Shown here in pieces: positions 1 to 13,440 of a stretch of 64,000 nt of DNA (position 1 is the stretch's first letter; every line of letters starts with the position of its first letter). The DNA comes from Siphonodentalium dalli (taxonomy: Eukaryota; Mollusca; Scaphopoda; Gadilida; Siphonodentaliidae): NCBI GenBank assembly GCA_032622095.1, contig CP136061.1, positions 254,089,582 through 254,153,581 on the forward strand, given 5' to 3'. The translations under genes and the position numbers were made by a program. The notes under the pieces are model-generated. The model made no database searches. It saw only the letters and a list, made by a program, of their open reading frames with translations, and was not told the DNA's origin.

Positions 1-836
1 ATATACGCCAGAGTATTGATTCATGGCATGATATACGCCAGAGTATATATTCATGGCATGATATACGCCAGAGTATAGATTCATGGCATGATATACGCCA
101 GAGTATAGATTCATGGTATGATATACGCCAGAGTATAGATTCATGGCATGATATACGCCAGAGTATAGATTCATGGCATGATATACGCCAGAGTATAGAT
201 TCATGACATGATATACGCCAGTGTATAGATTCATGACATGATATACGCCAGAGTATAGATTCATGGCATGATATACGCCAGAGTATAGATTCATGGTATG
301 ATATACGCCAGAGTATAGATTCATGGTATGATATATGCCAGAGTATAGATTCATGGCATGATATACGCCAGAGTATAGACTCATGACATGATATACGCCA
401 GAGTATAGATTCATGGCATGATATACGCCCGAGTATAGATTCATGGTATGATATACGCCAGAGTATAGATTCATGGCATGATATACGCCCGAGTATAGAT
501 TCATGGTATGATATACACCAGAGTATAGATTCATGGCATCATATACGCCAGAGTATAGATTCATGACATGATATACACCGGAGTATAGATTCATGGTATG
601 ATATACGCCAGAGTATAGATTCATGACATCATATACGCCAGAGTATAGATTCATGGCATGATATACGCCAGAGTATAGATTCATGGCATGATATACGCCA
701 GAGTATAGATTCATGACATGATATACGCCAGTGTATAGATTCATGACATGATATACGCCAGAGTATAGATTCATGGCATGATATACGCCAGAGTATAGAT
801 TCATGGCATGATATACGCCAGAGTATAGATTCATGG
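1..836. repeat. Left-edge segment, ending in the conserved junction flank
   Basis: Tandem 30-bp monomers in constant phase. The last 360 bp or so (about 481-836) are the same as the 360 bp before the junction at 9594. They carry the two CATCAT monomers (position 30 G to C, near 540 and 630) and the CCAGTG monomer near 730 that precede the junctions. The segment looks like the right end of a longer unit whose start lies outside the window. Confidence 0.85.
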
Positions 837-1675
837 CTTATATACGCCAGAGTATAGATTCATGGCATGATATACGCCAGAGTATAGATTCATGGCATGA
901 TATACGCCAGAGTATTGATTCATGGCATGATATACGCCAGAGTATAGATTCATGACATGATATACGCCAGAGTATAGATTCATTGTATGATATACGCCAG
1001 AGTATAGATTCATGGTATGATATACGCCAGAGTATAGATTCATGGCATGATATACGCCAGAGTATAGACTCATGACATGATATACACCAGAGTATAGATT
1101 CATGGCATGATATACGCCCGAGTATAGATTCATGGTATGATATACGCCAGAGTATAGATTCATGGCATGATATACGCCAGAGTATAGATTCATGACATGA
1201 TATACACCGGAGTATAGATTCATGGTATGATATACCCCAGAGTATAGATTCATGACATGATATACGCCAGAGTATAGATTCATGGCATGATATACGCCAG
1301 AGTATAGATTCATGGCATGATATACGCCAGAGTATATATTCATGGCATGATATACGCCAGAGTATAGATTCATGGCATCATATACGCCAGAGTATAGATT
1401 CATGACATGATATACACCGGAGTATAGATTCATGGTATGATATACGCCAGAGTATAGATTCATGACATCATATACGCCAGAGTATAGATTCATGGCATGA
1501 TATACGCCAGAGTATAGATTCATGGCATGATATACGCCAGAGTATAGATTCATGACATGATATACGCCAGTGTATAGATTCATGACATGATATACGCCAG
1601 AGTATAGATTCATGGCATGATATACGCCAGAGTATAGATTCATGGCATGATATACGCCAGAGTATATATTCATGG
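837..1675. repeat. 839-bp junction-bounded unit
   Basis: Starts at a 29-bp monomer (CTTA at 837) and ends just before the next one at 1676; 839 bp is 27 full monomers plus one of 29 bp. The first 539 bp or so match the start of the next unit. At about 1376 it jumps directly to the CATCAT-bearing flank, so it is a short form of the larger units made by loss of the middle. The last monomer has a private G to T change at 1667. Confidence 0.9.
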
Positions 1676-4600
1676 CTTATATACGCCAGAGTATAGATTC
1701 ATGGCATGATATACGCCAGAGTATAGATTCATGGCATGATATACGCCAGAGTATTGATTCATGGCATGATATACGCCAGAGTATAGATTCATGACATGAT
1801 ATACGCCAGAGTATAGATTCATTGTATGATATACGCCAGAGTATAGATTCATGGTATGATATACGCCAGAGTATAGATTCATGGCATGATATACGCCAGA
1901 GTATAGACTCATGACATGATATACACCAGAGTATAGATTCATGGCATGATATACGCCCGAGTATAGATTCATGGTATGATATACGCCAGAGTATAGATTC
2001 ATGGCATGATATACGCCAGAGTATAGATTCATGACATGATATACACCGGAGTATAGATTCATGGTATGATATACCCCAGAGTATAGATTCATGACATGAT
2101 ATACGCCAGAGTATAGATTCATGGCATGATATACGCCAGAGTATAGATTCATGGCATGATATACGCCAGAGTATATATTCATGGCATGATATACGCCAGA
2201 GTATAGATTCATGGCGTGATATACGCCAGAGTATAGATTCATGGTATGATATACGCCAGAGTATAGATTCATGGCATGATATACGCCAGAGTATAGATTC
2301 ATGGCATGATATACGCCAGAGTATAGATTCATGGTATGATATACGCCAGAGTATAGACTCCTGGTATGATATACACCGGAGTATAGATTCATGGCATGAT
2401 ATACGCCAGAGTATAGATTCATGGCATGATATACGCCAGAGTATAGACTCATGGCATGATATACGCCAGAGTATAGATTCATGGCATGATATACGCCAGA
2501 GTATAGACTCATGGCATGATATACGCCAGAGTATAGATTCATGGTATGATATACGCCAGAGTATAGATTCATGGCATGATATACGCCAGAGTATAGACTC
2601 ATGGCATGATATACGCCAGAGTATAGATTCATGGTATGACATACACCGGAGTATAGACTCATGGCATGATATACGCCAGAGTATAGATTCATGGCATGAT
2701 ATACGCCAGGGTATAGACTCATGGCATGATATACGCCAGAGTATAGACTCATGGCATGATACACACCGGAGTATAGATTCATGGCATGATATACGCCAGA
2801 GTATAGATTCATGGCATGATATACGCCAGAGTATAGACTCATGGCATGATATGCGCCAGAGTATAGATTCATGGTATGATATCCGCCAGAGTATAGATTC
2901 ATGGCATGATATACGCCAGAGTATAGACTCATGGCATGATATACGCCAGAGTATAGATTCATGGTATGATATACGCCAGAGTATAGACTCATGGCATGAT
3001 ATACGCCAGAGTATAGACTCATGGCATGATATACGCCAGAGTATAGACTCATGGCATGATATACGCCAGAGTATAGACTCATGACATGATATATGCCAGA
3101 GTATAGACTCATGGCATGATATACGCCAGAGTATAGATTCATGGCATGATATACGCCAGAGTATAGAGTCATGGCATGATATACACCAGAGTATAGATTC
3201 ATGACATGATATACGCCAGAGTATAGATTCATGGCATGATATACGCCAGAGTATAGATTCATGGCATGATATACGCCAGAGTATAGATTCATGACATGAT
3301 ATACGCCAGTGTATAGATTCATGACATGATATACGCCAGAGTATAGATTCATGGCATGATATACGCCAGAGTATAGATTCATGGTATGATATACGCCAGA
3401 GTATAGATTCATGGTATGATATATGCCAGAGTATAGACTCATGGCATGATATACGCCAGAGTATAGATTCATCGCATGATATACGCCAGAGTATAGATTC
3501 ATGGCATGATATACACCAGAGTATAGATTCATGACATGATATACGCCAGAGTATAGACTCATGGCATGATATACGCCAGAGTATAGATTCATGGCATGAT
3601 ATACGCCAGAGTATAGACTCATGGCATGATATACGCCAGAGTATAGACTCATGACATGATATATACCAGAGTATAGACTCATGGCATGATATACGCCAGA
3701 GTATAGATTCATGGCATGATATACGCCAGAGTATAGATTCATGGCATGATATACGCCAGAGTATAGATTCATGGCATGATATACGCCAGAGTATAGATTC
3801 ATGACATGATATACGCCAGAGTATAGATTCATGGTATGATATACGCCAGAGTATAGATTCATGGTATGATATACGCCAGAGTATAGATTCATGGCATGAT
3901 ATGCGCCCGAGTATAGATTCATGGTATGATATACGCCAGAGTATAGATTCATGGCATGATATACGCCCGAGTATAGATTCATGGTATGATATACACCAAA
4001 GTATAGATTCATGGCATCATATACGCCAGAGTATAGATTCATGACATGATATACACCGGAGTATAGATTCATGGTATGATATACGCCAGAGTATAGATTC
4101 ATGACATCATATACGCCAGAGTATAGATTCATGGCATGATATACGCCAGAGTATAGATTCATGGTATGATATACGCCAGCGTATAGATTCATGGCATGAT
4201 ATACGCCAGAGTATAGATTCATGGCATGATATACGCCAGAGTATAGATTCATGGCATGATATATGCCAGAGTATAGATTCATGACATGATATACGCCAGA
4301 GTATAGATTCATAGTATGATATACGCCATAGTATAGATTCATGGCATGATATACGCCAGAGTATAGATTCATGGCATGATATACGCCAGAGTATAGATTC
4401 ATGGCAAGATATACACCAGAGTATAGATTCATGGCATGATATACGCCCGAGTATAGATTCATGGTATGATATACGCCAGAGTATAGATTCATGGCATGAT
4501 ATACGCCATAGTATAGATTCATGACATGATATACACCGGAGTATAGATTCATGGTATGATATACGCCAGAGTATAGATTCATGACATGATATACACCGGA

Positions 4601-7344
4601 GTATAGATTCATGGTATGATATACGCCAGAGTATAGATTCATGGCATGATATACGCCAGAGTATAGATTCATGGCATGATATACGCCAGAGTATAGATTC
4701 ATGGCATGATATACGCCAGAGTATAGATTCATGGTATGATATACGCCAGAGTATAGATTCATGGCATGATATACGCCAGAGTATAGATTCATGGCATGAT
4801 ATACGCCAGAGTATAGATTCATGACATGATATACGCCAGTGTATAGATTCATGACATGATATACGCCTGAGTATAGATTCATGGCATGATATACGCCAGA
4901 GTATAGATTCATGGTATGATATACGCCAGAGTATAGATTCATGGTATGATATATGCCAGAGTATAGATTCATGGCATGATATACGCCAGAGTATAGACTC
5001 ATGACATGATATACGCCAGAGTATAGATTCATGGCATGATATACACCCGAGTATAGATTCATGACATGATATACGCCAGAGTATAGATTCATGGCATGAT
5101 ATACGCCCGAGTATAGATTCATGGTATCATATACACCAGAGTATAGATTCATGGCATCATATACGCCAGAGTATAGATTCATGACATGATATACACCGGA
5201 GTATAGATTCATGGTATGATATACGCCAGAGTATAGATTCATGACATCATATACGCCAGAGTATAGATTCATGGCATGATATACGCCAGAGTATAGATTC
5301 ATGGTATGATATACGCCAGCGTATAGATTCATGGCATGATATACGCCAGAGTATAGATTCATGGCATGATATACGCCAGAGTATAGATTCATGGCATGAT
5401 ATACGCCAGAGTATAGATTCATGACATGATATACGCCAGTGTATAGATTCATGACATGATATACGCCAGAGTATAGATTCATGGCATGATATACGCCAGA
5501 GTATAGATTCATGGCATGATATACGCCCGAGTATAGATTCATGGTATGATATACGCCAGAGTATAGATTCATGGCATCATATACGCCAGAGTATAGATTC
5601 ATGACATGATATACACCGGAGTATAGATTCATGGTATGATATACGCCAGAGTATAGATTCATGACATGATATACGCCAGAGTATAGATTCATGGCATGAT
5701 ATACGCCAGAGTATAGATTCATGGTATGATATACGCCAGCGTATAGATTCATGGCATGATATACGCCAGAGTATAGATTCATGGCATGATATACGCCAGA
5801 GTATAGATTCATGGCATGATATACGTCAGAGTATAGATGCATGGCATGATATACGCCAGAGTATAGATTCATGGCATGATATACGCCAGAGTATAGATTC
5901 ATGACATGATATACGCCAGAGTATAGATTCATAGTGTGATATACGCCTGAGTATAGATTCATGGTATGATATACGCCAGAGTATAGATTCATGGCATGAT
6001 ATACGCCAGAGTATAGATTCATGGCATGATATACGCCAGAGTATAGATTCATGGCATGATATACGCCAGAGTATAGATTCATGGCATGATATACGCCAGA
6101 GTATAGATTCATGGCATGATATACGCCAGAGTATAGATTCATGACATGATATACGCCAGAGTATAGATTCATGGTATGATATACGCCAGAGTATAGATTC
6201 ATGGTATGATATACGCCAGAGTATAGATTCATGGCATGATATACGCCAGAGTATAGACTCATGACATGATATACACCAGAGTATAGATTCATGGCATGAT
6301 ATACGCCCGAGTATAGATTCATGGTATGATATACGCCAGAGTATAGATTCATGGCATGATATACGCCAGAGTATAGATTCATGACATGATATACACCGGA
6401 GTATAGATTCATGGTATGATATACGCCAGAGTATAGATTCATGACATGATATACGCCAGAGTATAGATTCATGACATGATATACGCCAGAGTATAGATTC
6501 ATGGCATGATATACGCCAGAGTATAGATTCATGGCATGATATACGCCAGAGTATATATTCATGGCATGATATACGCCAGAGTATAGATTCATGGCATGAT
6601 ATACGCCAGAGTATAGATTCATGGTATGATATACGCCAGAGTATAGATTCATGGCATGATATACGCCAGAGTATAGATTCATGGCATGATATACGCCAGA
6701 GTATAGATTCATGACATGATATACGCCAGTGTATAGATTCATGACATGATATACGCCAGAGTATAGATTCATGGCATGATATACGCCAGAGTATAGATTC
6801 ATGGTATGATATACGCCAGAGTATAGATTCATGGTATGATATATGCCAGAGTATAGATTCATGGCATGATATACGCCAGAGTATAGACTCATGACATGAT
6901 ATACGCCAGAGTATAGATTCATGGCATGATATACGCCCGAGTATAGATTCATGGTATGATATACGCCAGAGTATAGATTCATGGCATGATATACGCCCGA
7001 GTATAGATTCATGGTATGATATACACCAGAGTATAGATTCATGGCATCATATACGCCAGAGTATAGATTCATGACATGATATACACCGGAGTATAGATTC
7101 ATGGTATGATATACGCCAGAGTATAGATTCATGACATCATATACGCCAGAGTATAGATTCATGGCATGATATACGCCAGAGTATAGATTCATGGCATGAT
7201 ATACGCCAGAGTATAGATTCATGACATGATATACGCCAGTGTATAGATTCATGACATGATATACGCCAGAGTATAGATTCATGGCATGATATACGCCAGA
7301 GTATAGATTCATGGCATGATATACGCCAGAGTATAGATTCATGG
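1676..7344. repeat. 5,669-bp junction-bounded unit (189 monomers)
   Basis: Begins with the conserved post-junction module (about 966 bp, 1676-2641). It then carries monomers rich in the GACTC variant (about 2.6-3.1 kb) and ends with the CATCAT flank before 7345. A group of CATCAT and CCAGCG monomers at about 4010-4180 recurs 1,140 bp later (about 5150-5320), and the CCAGCG portion recurs again 420 bp after that (about 5735). This shows block duplication inside the unit. No phase break occurs in 5.67 kb. Confidence 0.88.
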
Positions 7345-9593
7345 CTTATATACGCCAGAGTATAGATTCATGGCATGATATACGCCAGAGTATAGATTCA
7401 TGGCATGATATACGCCAGAGTATTGATTCATGGCATGATATACGCCAGAGTATAGATTCATGACATGATATACGCCAGAGTATAGATTCATTGTATGATA
7501 TACGCCAGAGTATAGATTCATGGTATGATATACGCCAGAGTATAGATTCATGGCATGATATACGCCAGAGTATAGACTCATGACATGATATACACCAGAG
7601 TATAGATTCATGGCATGATATACGCCCGAGTATAGATTCATGGTATGATATACGCCAGAGTATAGATTCATGGCATGATATACGCCAGAGTATAGATTCA
7701 TGACATGATATACACCGGAGTATAGATTCATGGTATGATATACCCCAGAGTATAGATTCATGACATGATATACGCCAGAGTATAGATTCATGGCATGATA
7801 TACGCCAGAGTATAGATTCATGGCATGATATACGCCAGAGTATATATTCATGGCATGATATACGCCAGAGTATAGATTCATGGCGTGATATACGCCAGAG
7901 TATAGATTCATGGTATGATATACGCCAGAGTATAGATTCATGGCATGATATACGCCAGAGTATAGATTCATGGCATGATATACGCCAGAGTATAGATTCA
8001 TGGTATGATATACGCCAGAGTATAGACTCCTGGTATGATATACACCGGAGTATAGATTCATGGCATGATATACGCCAGAGTATAGATTCATGGCATGATA
8101 TACGCCAGAGTATAGACTCATGGCATGATATACGCCAGAGTATAGATTCATGGCATGATATACGCCAGAGTATAGACTCATGGCATGATATACGCCAGAG
8201 TATAGATTCATGGTATGATATACGCCAGAGTATAGATTCATGGCATGATATACGCCAGAGTATAGACTCATGGCATGATATACGCCAGAGTATAGATTCA
8301 TGGTATGACATACACCGGAGTATAGACTCATGGCATGATATACGCCAGAGTATAGATTCATGGCATGATATACGCCAGTTTATAGACTCATGGCATGATA
8401 TACGCCAGAGTATAGACTCATGGCATGATACACACCGGAGTATAGATTCATGGCATGATATACGCCAGAGTATAGATTCATGGCATGATATACGCCAGAG
8501 TATAGACTCATGGCATGATATACGCCAGAGTATAGATTCATGGTATGATATCCGCCAGAGTATAGATTCATGGCATGATATACGCCAGAGTATAGACTCA
8601 TGGCATGATATACGCCAGAGTATAGATTCATGGTATGATATACGCCAGAGTATAGACTCATGGCATGATATACGCCAGAGTATAGACTCATGGCATGATA
8701 TACGCCAGAGTATAGACTCATGGCATGATATACGCCAGAGTATAGACTCATGACATGATATATGCCAGAGTATAGACTCATGGCATGATATACGCCAGAG
8801 TATAGATTCATGGCATGATATACGCCAGAGTATAGATTCATGGCATGATATACACCAGAGTATAGATTCATGACATGATATACGCCAGAGTATAGATTCA
8901 TGGCATGATATACGCCAGAGTATAGATTCATGGCATGATATACGCCAGAGTATAGATTCATGACATGATATACGCCAGTGTATAGATTCATGACATGATA
9001 TACGCCAGAGTATAGATTCATGGCATGATATACGCCAGAGTATAGATTCATGGTATGATATACGCCAGAGTATAGATTCATGGTATGATATATGCCAGAG
9101 TATAGATTCATGGCATGATATACGCCAGAGTATAGACTCATGACATGATATACGCCAGAGTATAGATTCATGGCATGATATACGCCCGAGTATAGATTCA
9201 TGGTATGATATACGCCAGAGTATAGATTCATGGCATGATATACGCCCGAGTATAGATTCATGGTATGATATACACCAGAGTATAGATTCATGGCATCATA
9301 TACGCCAGAGTATAGATTCATGACATGATATACACCGGAGTATAGATTCATGGTATGATATACGCCAGAGTATAGATTCATGACATCATATACGCCAGAG
9401 TATAGATTCATGGCATGATATACGCCAGAGTATAGATTCATGGCATGATATACGCCAGAGTATAGATTCATGACATGATATACGCCAGTGTATAGATTCA
9501 TGACATGATATACGCCAGAGTATAGATTCATGGCATGATATACGCCAGAGTATAGATTCATGGCATGATATACGCCAGAGTATAGATTCATGG
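7345..9593. repeat. 2,249-bp junction-bounded unit (75 monomers)
   Basis: Opens with the same 966-bp module as the 1676 unit. It contains a rare CCAGTTTATAG monomer near 8376 that is repeated at 17795. From about 8142 onwards it is duplicated 9,418 bp downstream. It ends with the CATCAT flank, identical to that before 837. Confidence 0.9.
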
Positions 9594-12472
9594 CTTATAT
9601 ACGCCAGAGTATAGATTCATGGCATGATATACGCCAGAGTATAGATTCATGGCATGATATACGCCAGAGTATTGATTCATGGCATGATATACGCCAGAGT
9701 ATAGATTCATGACATGATATACGCCAGAGTATAGATTCATTGTATGATATACGCCAGAGTATAGATTCATGGTATGATATACGCCAGAGTATAGATTCAT
9801 GGCATGATATACGCCAGAGTATAGACTCATGACATGATATACACCAGAGTATAGATTCATGGCATGATATACGCCCGAGTATAGATTCATGGTATGATAT
9901 ACGCCAGAGTATAGATTCATGGCATGATATACGCCAGAGTATAGATTCATGACATGATATACACCGGAGTATAGATTCATGGTATGATATACCCCAGAGT
10001 ATAGATTCATGACATGATATACGCCAGAGTATAGATTCATGGCATGATATACGCCAGAGTATAGATTCATGGCATGATATACGCCAGAGTATATATTCAT
10101 GGCATGATATACGCCAGAGTATAGATTCATGGCGTGATATACGCCAGAGTATAGATTCATGGTATGATATACGCCAGAGTATAGATTCATGGCATGATAT
10201 ACGCCAGAGTATAGATTCATGGCATGATATACGCCAGAGTATAGATTCATGGTATGATATACGCCAGAGTATAGACTCCTGGTATGATATACACCGGAGT
10301 ATAGATTCATGGCATGATATACGCCAGAGTATAGATTCATGGCATGATATACGCCAGAGTATAGACTCATGGCATGATATACGCCAGAGTATAGATTCAT
10401 GGCATGATATACGCCAGAGTATAGACTCATGGCATGATATACGCCAGAGTATAGATTCATGGTATGATATACGCCAGAGTATAGATTCATGGCATGATAT
10501 ACGCCAGAGTATAGACTCATGGCATGATATACGCCAGAGTATAGATTCATGGTATGACATACACCGGAGTATAGACTCATGGCATGATATACGCCAGAGT
10601 ATAGATTCATGGCATGATATACGCCAGGGTATAGACTCATGGCATGATATACGCCAGAGTATAGACTCATGGCATGATACACACCGGAGTATAGATTCAT
10701 GGCATGATATACGCCAGAGTATAGATTCATGGCATGATATACGCCAGAGTATAGACTCATGGCATGATATACGCCAGAGTATAGATTCATGGTATGATAT
10801 CCGCCAGAGTATAGATTCATGGCATGATATACGCCAGAGTATAGACTCATGGCATGATATACGCCAGAGTATAGATTCATGGTATGATATACGCCAGAGT
10901 ATAGACTCATGGCATGATATACGCCAGAGTATAGACTCATGGCATGATATACGCCAGAGTATAGACTCATGGCATGATATACGCCAGAGTATAGACTCAT
11001 GGCATGATATACGCCAGAGTATAGACTCATGGCATGATATATGCCAGAGTATAGACTCATGGCATGATATACGCCAGAGTATAGATTCATGGCATGATAT
11101 ACGCCAGAGTATAGATTCATGGCATGATATACACCAGAGTATAGATTCATGACATGATATACGCCAGAGTATAGATTCATGGCATGATATACGCCAGAGT
11201 ATAGATTCATGGCATGATATACGCCAGAGTATAGATTCATGGCATGATATACGCCAGAGTATAGATTCATGACATGATATACGCCAGTGTATAGATTCAT
11301 GACATGATATACGCCAGAGTATAGATTCATGGCATGATATACGCCAGAGTATAGATTCATGGTATGATATACGCCAGAGTATAGATTCATGGTATGATAT
11401 ATGCCAGAGTATAGACTCATGGCATGATATACGCCAGAGTATAGATTCATCGCATGATATACGCCAGAGTATAGATTCATGGCATGATATACCCCAGAGT
11501 ATAGATTCATGACATGATATACGCCAGAGTATAGACTCATGGCATGATATACGCCAGAGTATAGATTCATGGCATGATATACGCCAGAGTATAGATTCAT
11601 GGCATGATATACGCCAGAGTATAGACTCATGACATGATATATGCCAGAGTATAGACTCATGGCATGATATACGCCAGAGTATAGATTCATGGCATGATAT
11701 ACGCCAGAGTATAGATTCATGGCATGATATACACCAGAGTATAGATTCATGGCATGATATACGCCAGAGTATAGATTCATGGCATGATATACGCCAGAGT
11801 ATAGATTCATGGCATGATATACGCCAGAGTATAGATTCATGACATGATATACGCCAGTGTATAGATTCATGACATGATATACGCCAGAGTATAGATTCAT
11901 GGCATGATATACGCCAAAGTATAGATTCATGGTATGATATACGCCAGAGTATAGATTCATGGTATGATATATGCCAGAGTATAGATTCATGGCATGATAT
12001 ACGCCAGAGTATAGACTCATGACATGATATACGCCAGAGTATAGATTCATGGCATGATATACGCCCGAGTATAGATTCATGGTATGATATACGCCAGAGT
12101 ATAGATTCATGGCATGATATACGCCCGAGTATAGATTCATGGTATGATATACACCAGAGTATAGATTCATGGCATCATATACGCCAGAGTATAGATTCAT
12201 GACATGATATACACCGGAGTATAGATTCATGGTATGATATACGCCAGAGTATAGATTCATGACATCATATACGCCAGAGTATAGATTCATGGCATGATAT
12301 ACGCCAGAGTATAGATTCATGGCATGATATACGCCAGAGTATAGATTCATGACATGATATACGCCAGTGTATAGATTCATGACATGATATACGCCAGAGT
12401 ATAGATTCATGGCATGATATACGCCAGAGTATAGATTCATGGCATGATATACGCCAGAGTATAGATTCATGG
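9594..12472. repeat. 2,879-bp junction-bounded unit (96 monomers)
   Basis: Same head module and same tail flank as its neighbours. It pairs with the 2,849-bp unit at 19012-21860. The two differ by one whole monomer near 11,000, where this copy has an extra GACTC-type monomer, and by a few substitutions. Typical landmarks are GTATGACATACACC near 10,560 and GATACACACC near 10,680. Confidence 0.9.
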
Positions 12473-13440
12473 CTTATATACGCCAGAGTATAGATTCATG
12501 GCATGATATACGCCAGAGTATAGATTCATGGCATGATATACGCCAGAGTATTGATTCATGGCATGATATACGCCAGAGTATAGATTCATGACATGATATA
12601 CGCCAGAGTATAGATTCATTGTATGATATACGCCAGAGTATAGATTCATGGTATGATATACGCCAGAGTATAGATTCATGGCATGATATACGCCAGAGTA
12701 TAGACTCATGACATGATATACACCAGAGTATAGATTCATGGCATGATATACGCCCGAGTATAGATTCATGGTATGATATACGCCAGAGTATAGATTCATG
12801 GCATGATATACGCCAGAGTATAGATTCATGACATGATATACACCGGAGTATAGATTCATGGTATGATATACCCCAGAGTATAGATTCATGACATGATATA
12901 CGCCAGAGTATAGATTCATGGCATGATATACGCCAGAGTATAGATTCATGGCATGATATACGCCAGAGTATATATTCATGGCATGATATACGCCAGAGTA
13001 TAGATTCATGGCGTGATATACGCCAGAGTATAGATTCATGGTATGATATACGCCAGAGTATAGATTCATGGCATGATATACGCCAGAGTATAGATTCATG
13101 GCATGATATACGCCAGAGTATAGATTCATGGTATGATATACGCCAGAGTATAGACTCCTGGTATGATATACACCGGAGTATAGATTCATGGCATGATATA
13201 CGCCAGAGTATAGATTCATGGCATGATATACGCCAGAGTATAGACTCATGGCATGATATACGCCAGAGTATAGATTCATGGCATGATATACGCCAGAGTA
13301 TAGACTCATGGCATGATATACGCCAGAGTATAGATTCATGGTATGATATACGCCAGAGTATAGATTCATGGCATGATATACGCCAGAGTATAGACTCATG
13401 GCATGATATACGCCAGAGTATAGATTCATGGTATGACATA

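Noticed and set aside
2851-3084. A plus-strand small protein gene with RQSIDSWHDI repeats
   Set aside because: It is only the stretch where the position-26 G to A change, which makes TGA, happens to be missing. No start context or unique part.
1670-7342. A minus-strand protein gene of about 1,890 residues built of the decapeptide HAMNLYSGVY
   Set aside because: A second frame on the same strand is open over much of the same DNA. There is no non-repeat start or end, no signal or domain, and no third-position bias in changes. The frame ends only because of the 29-bp monomer.
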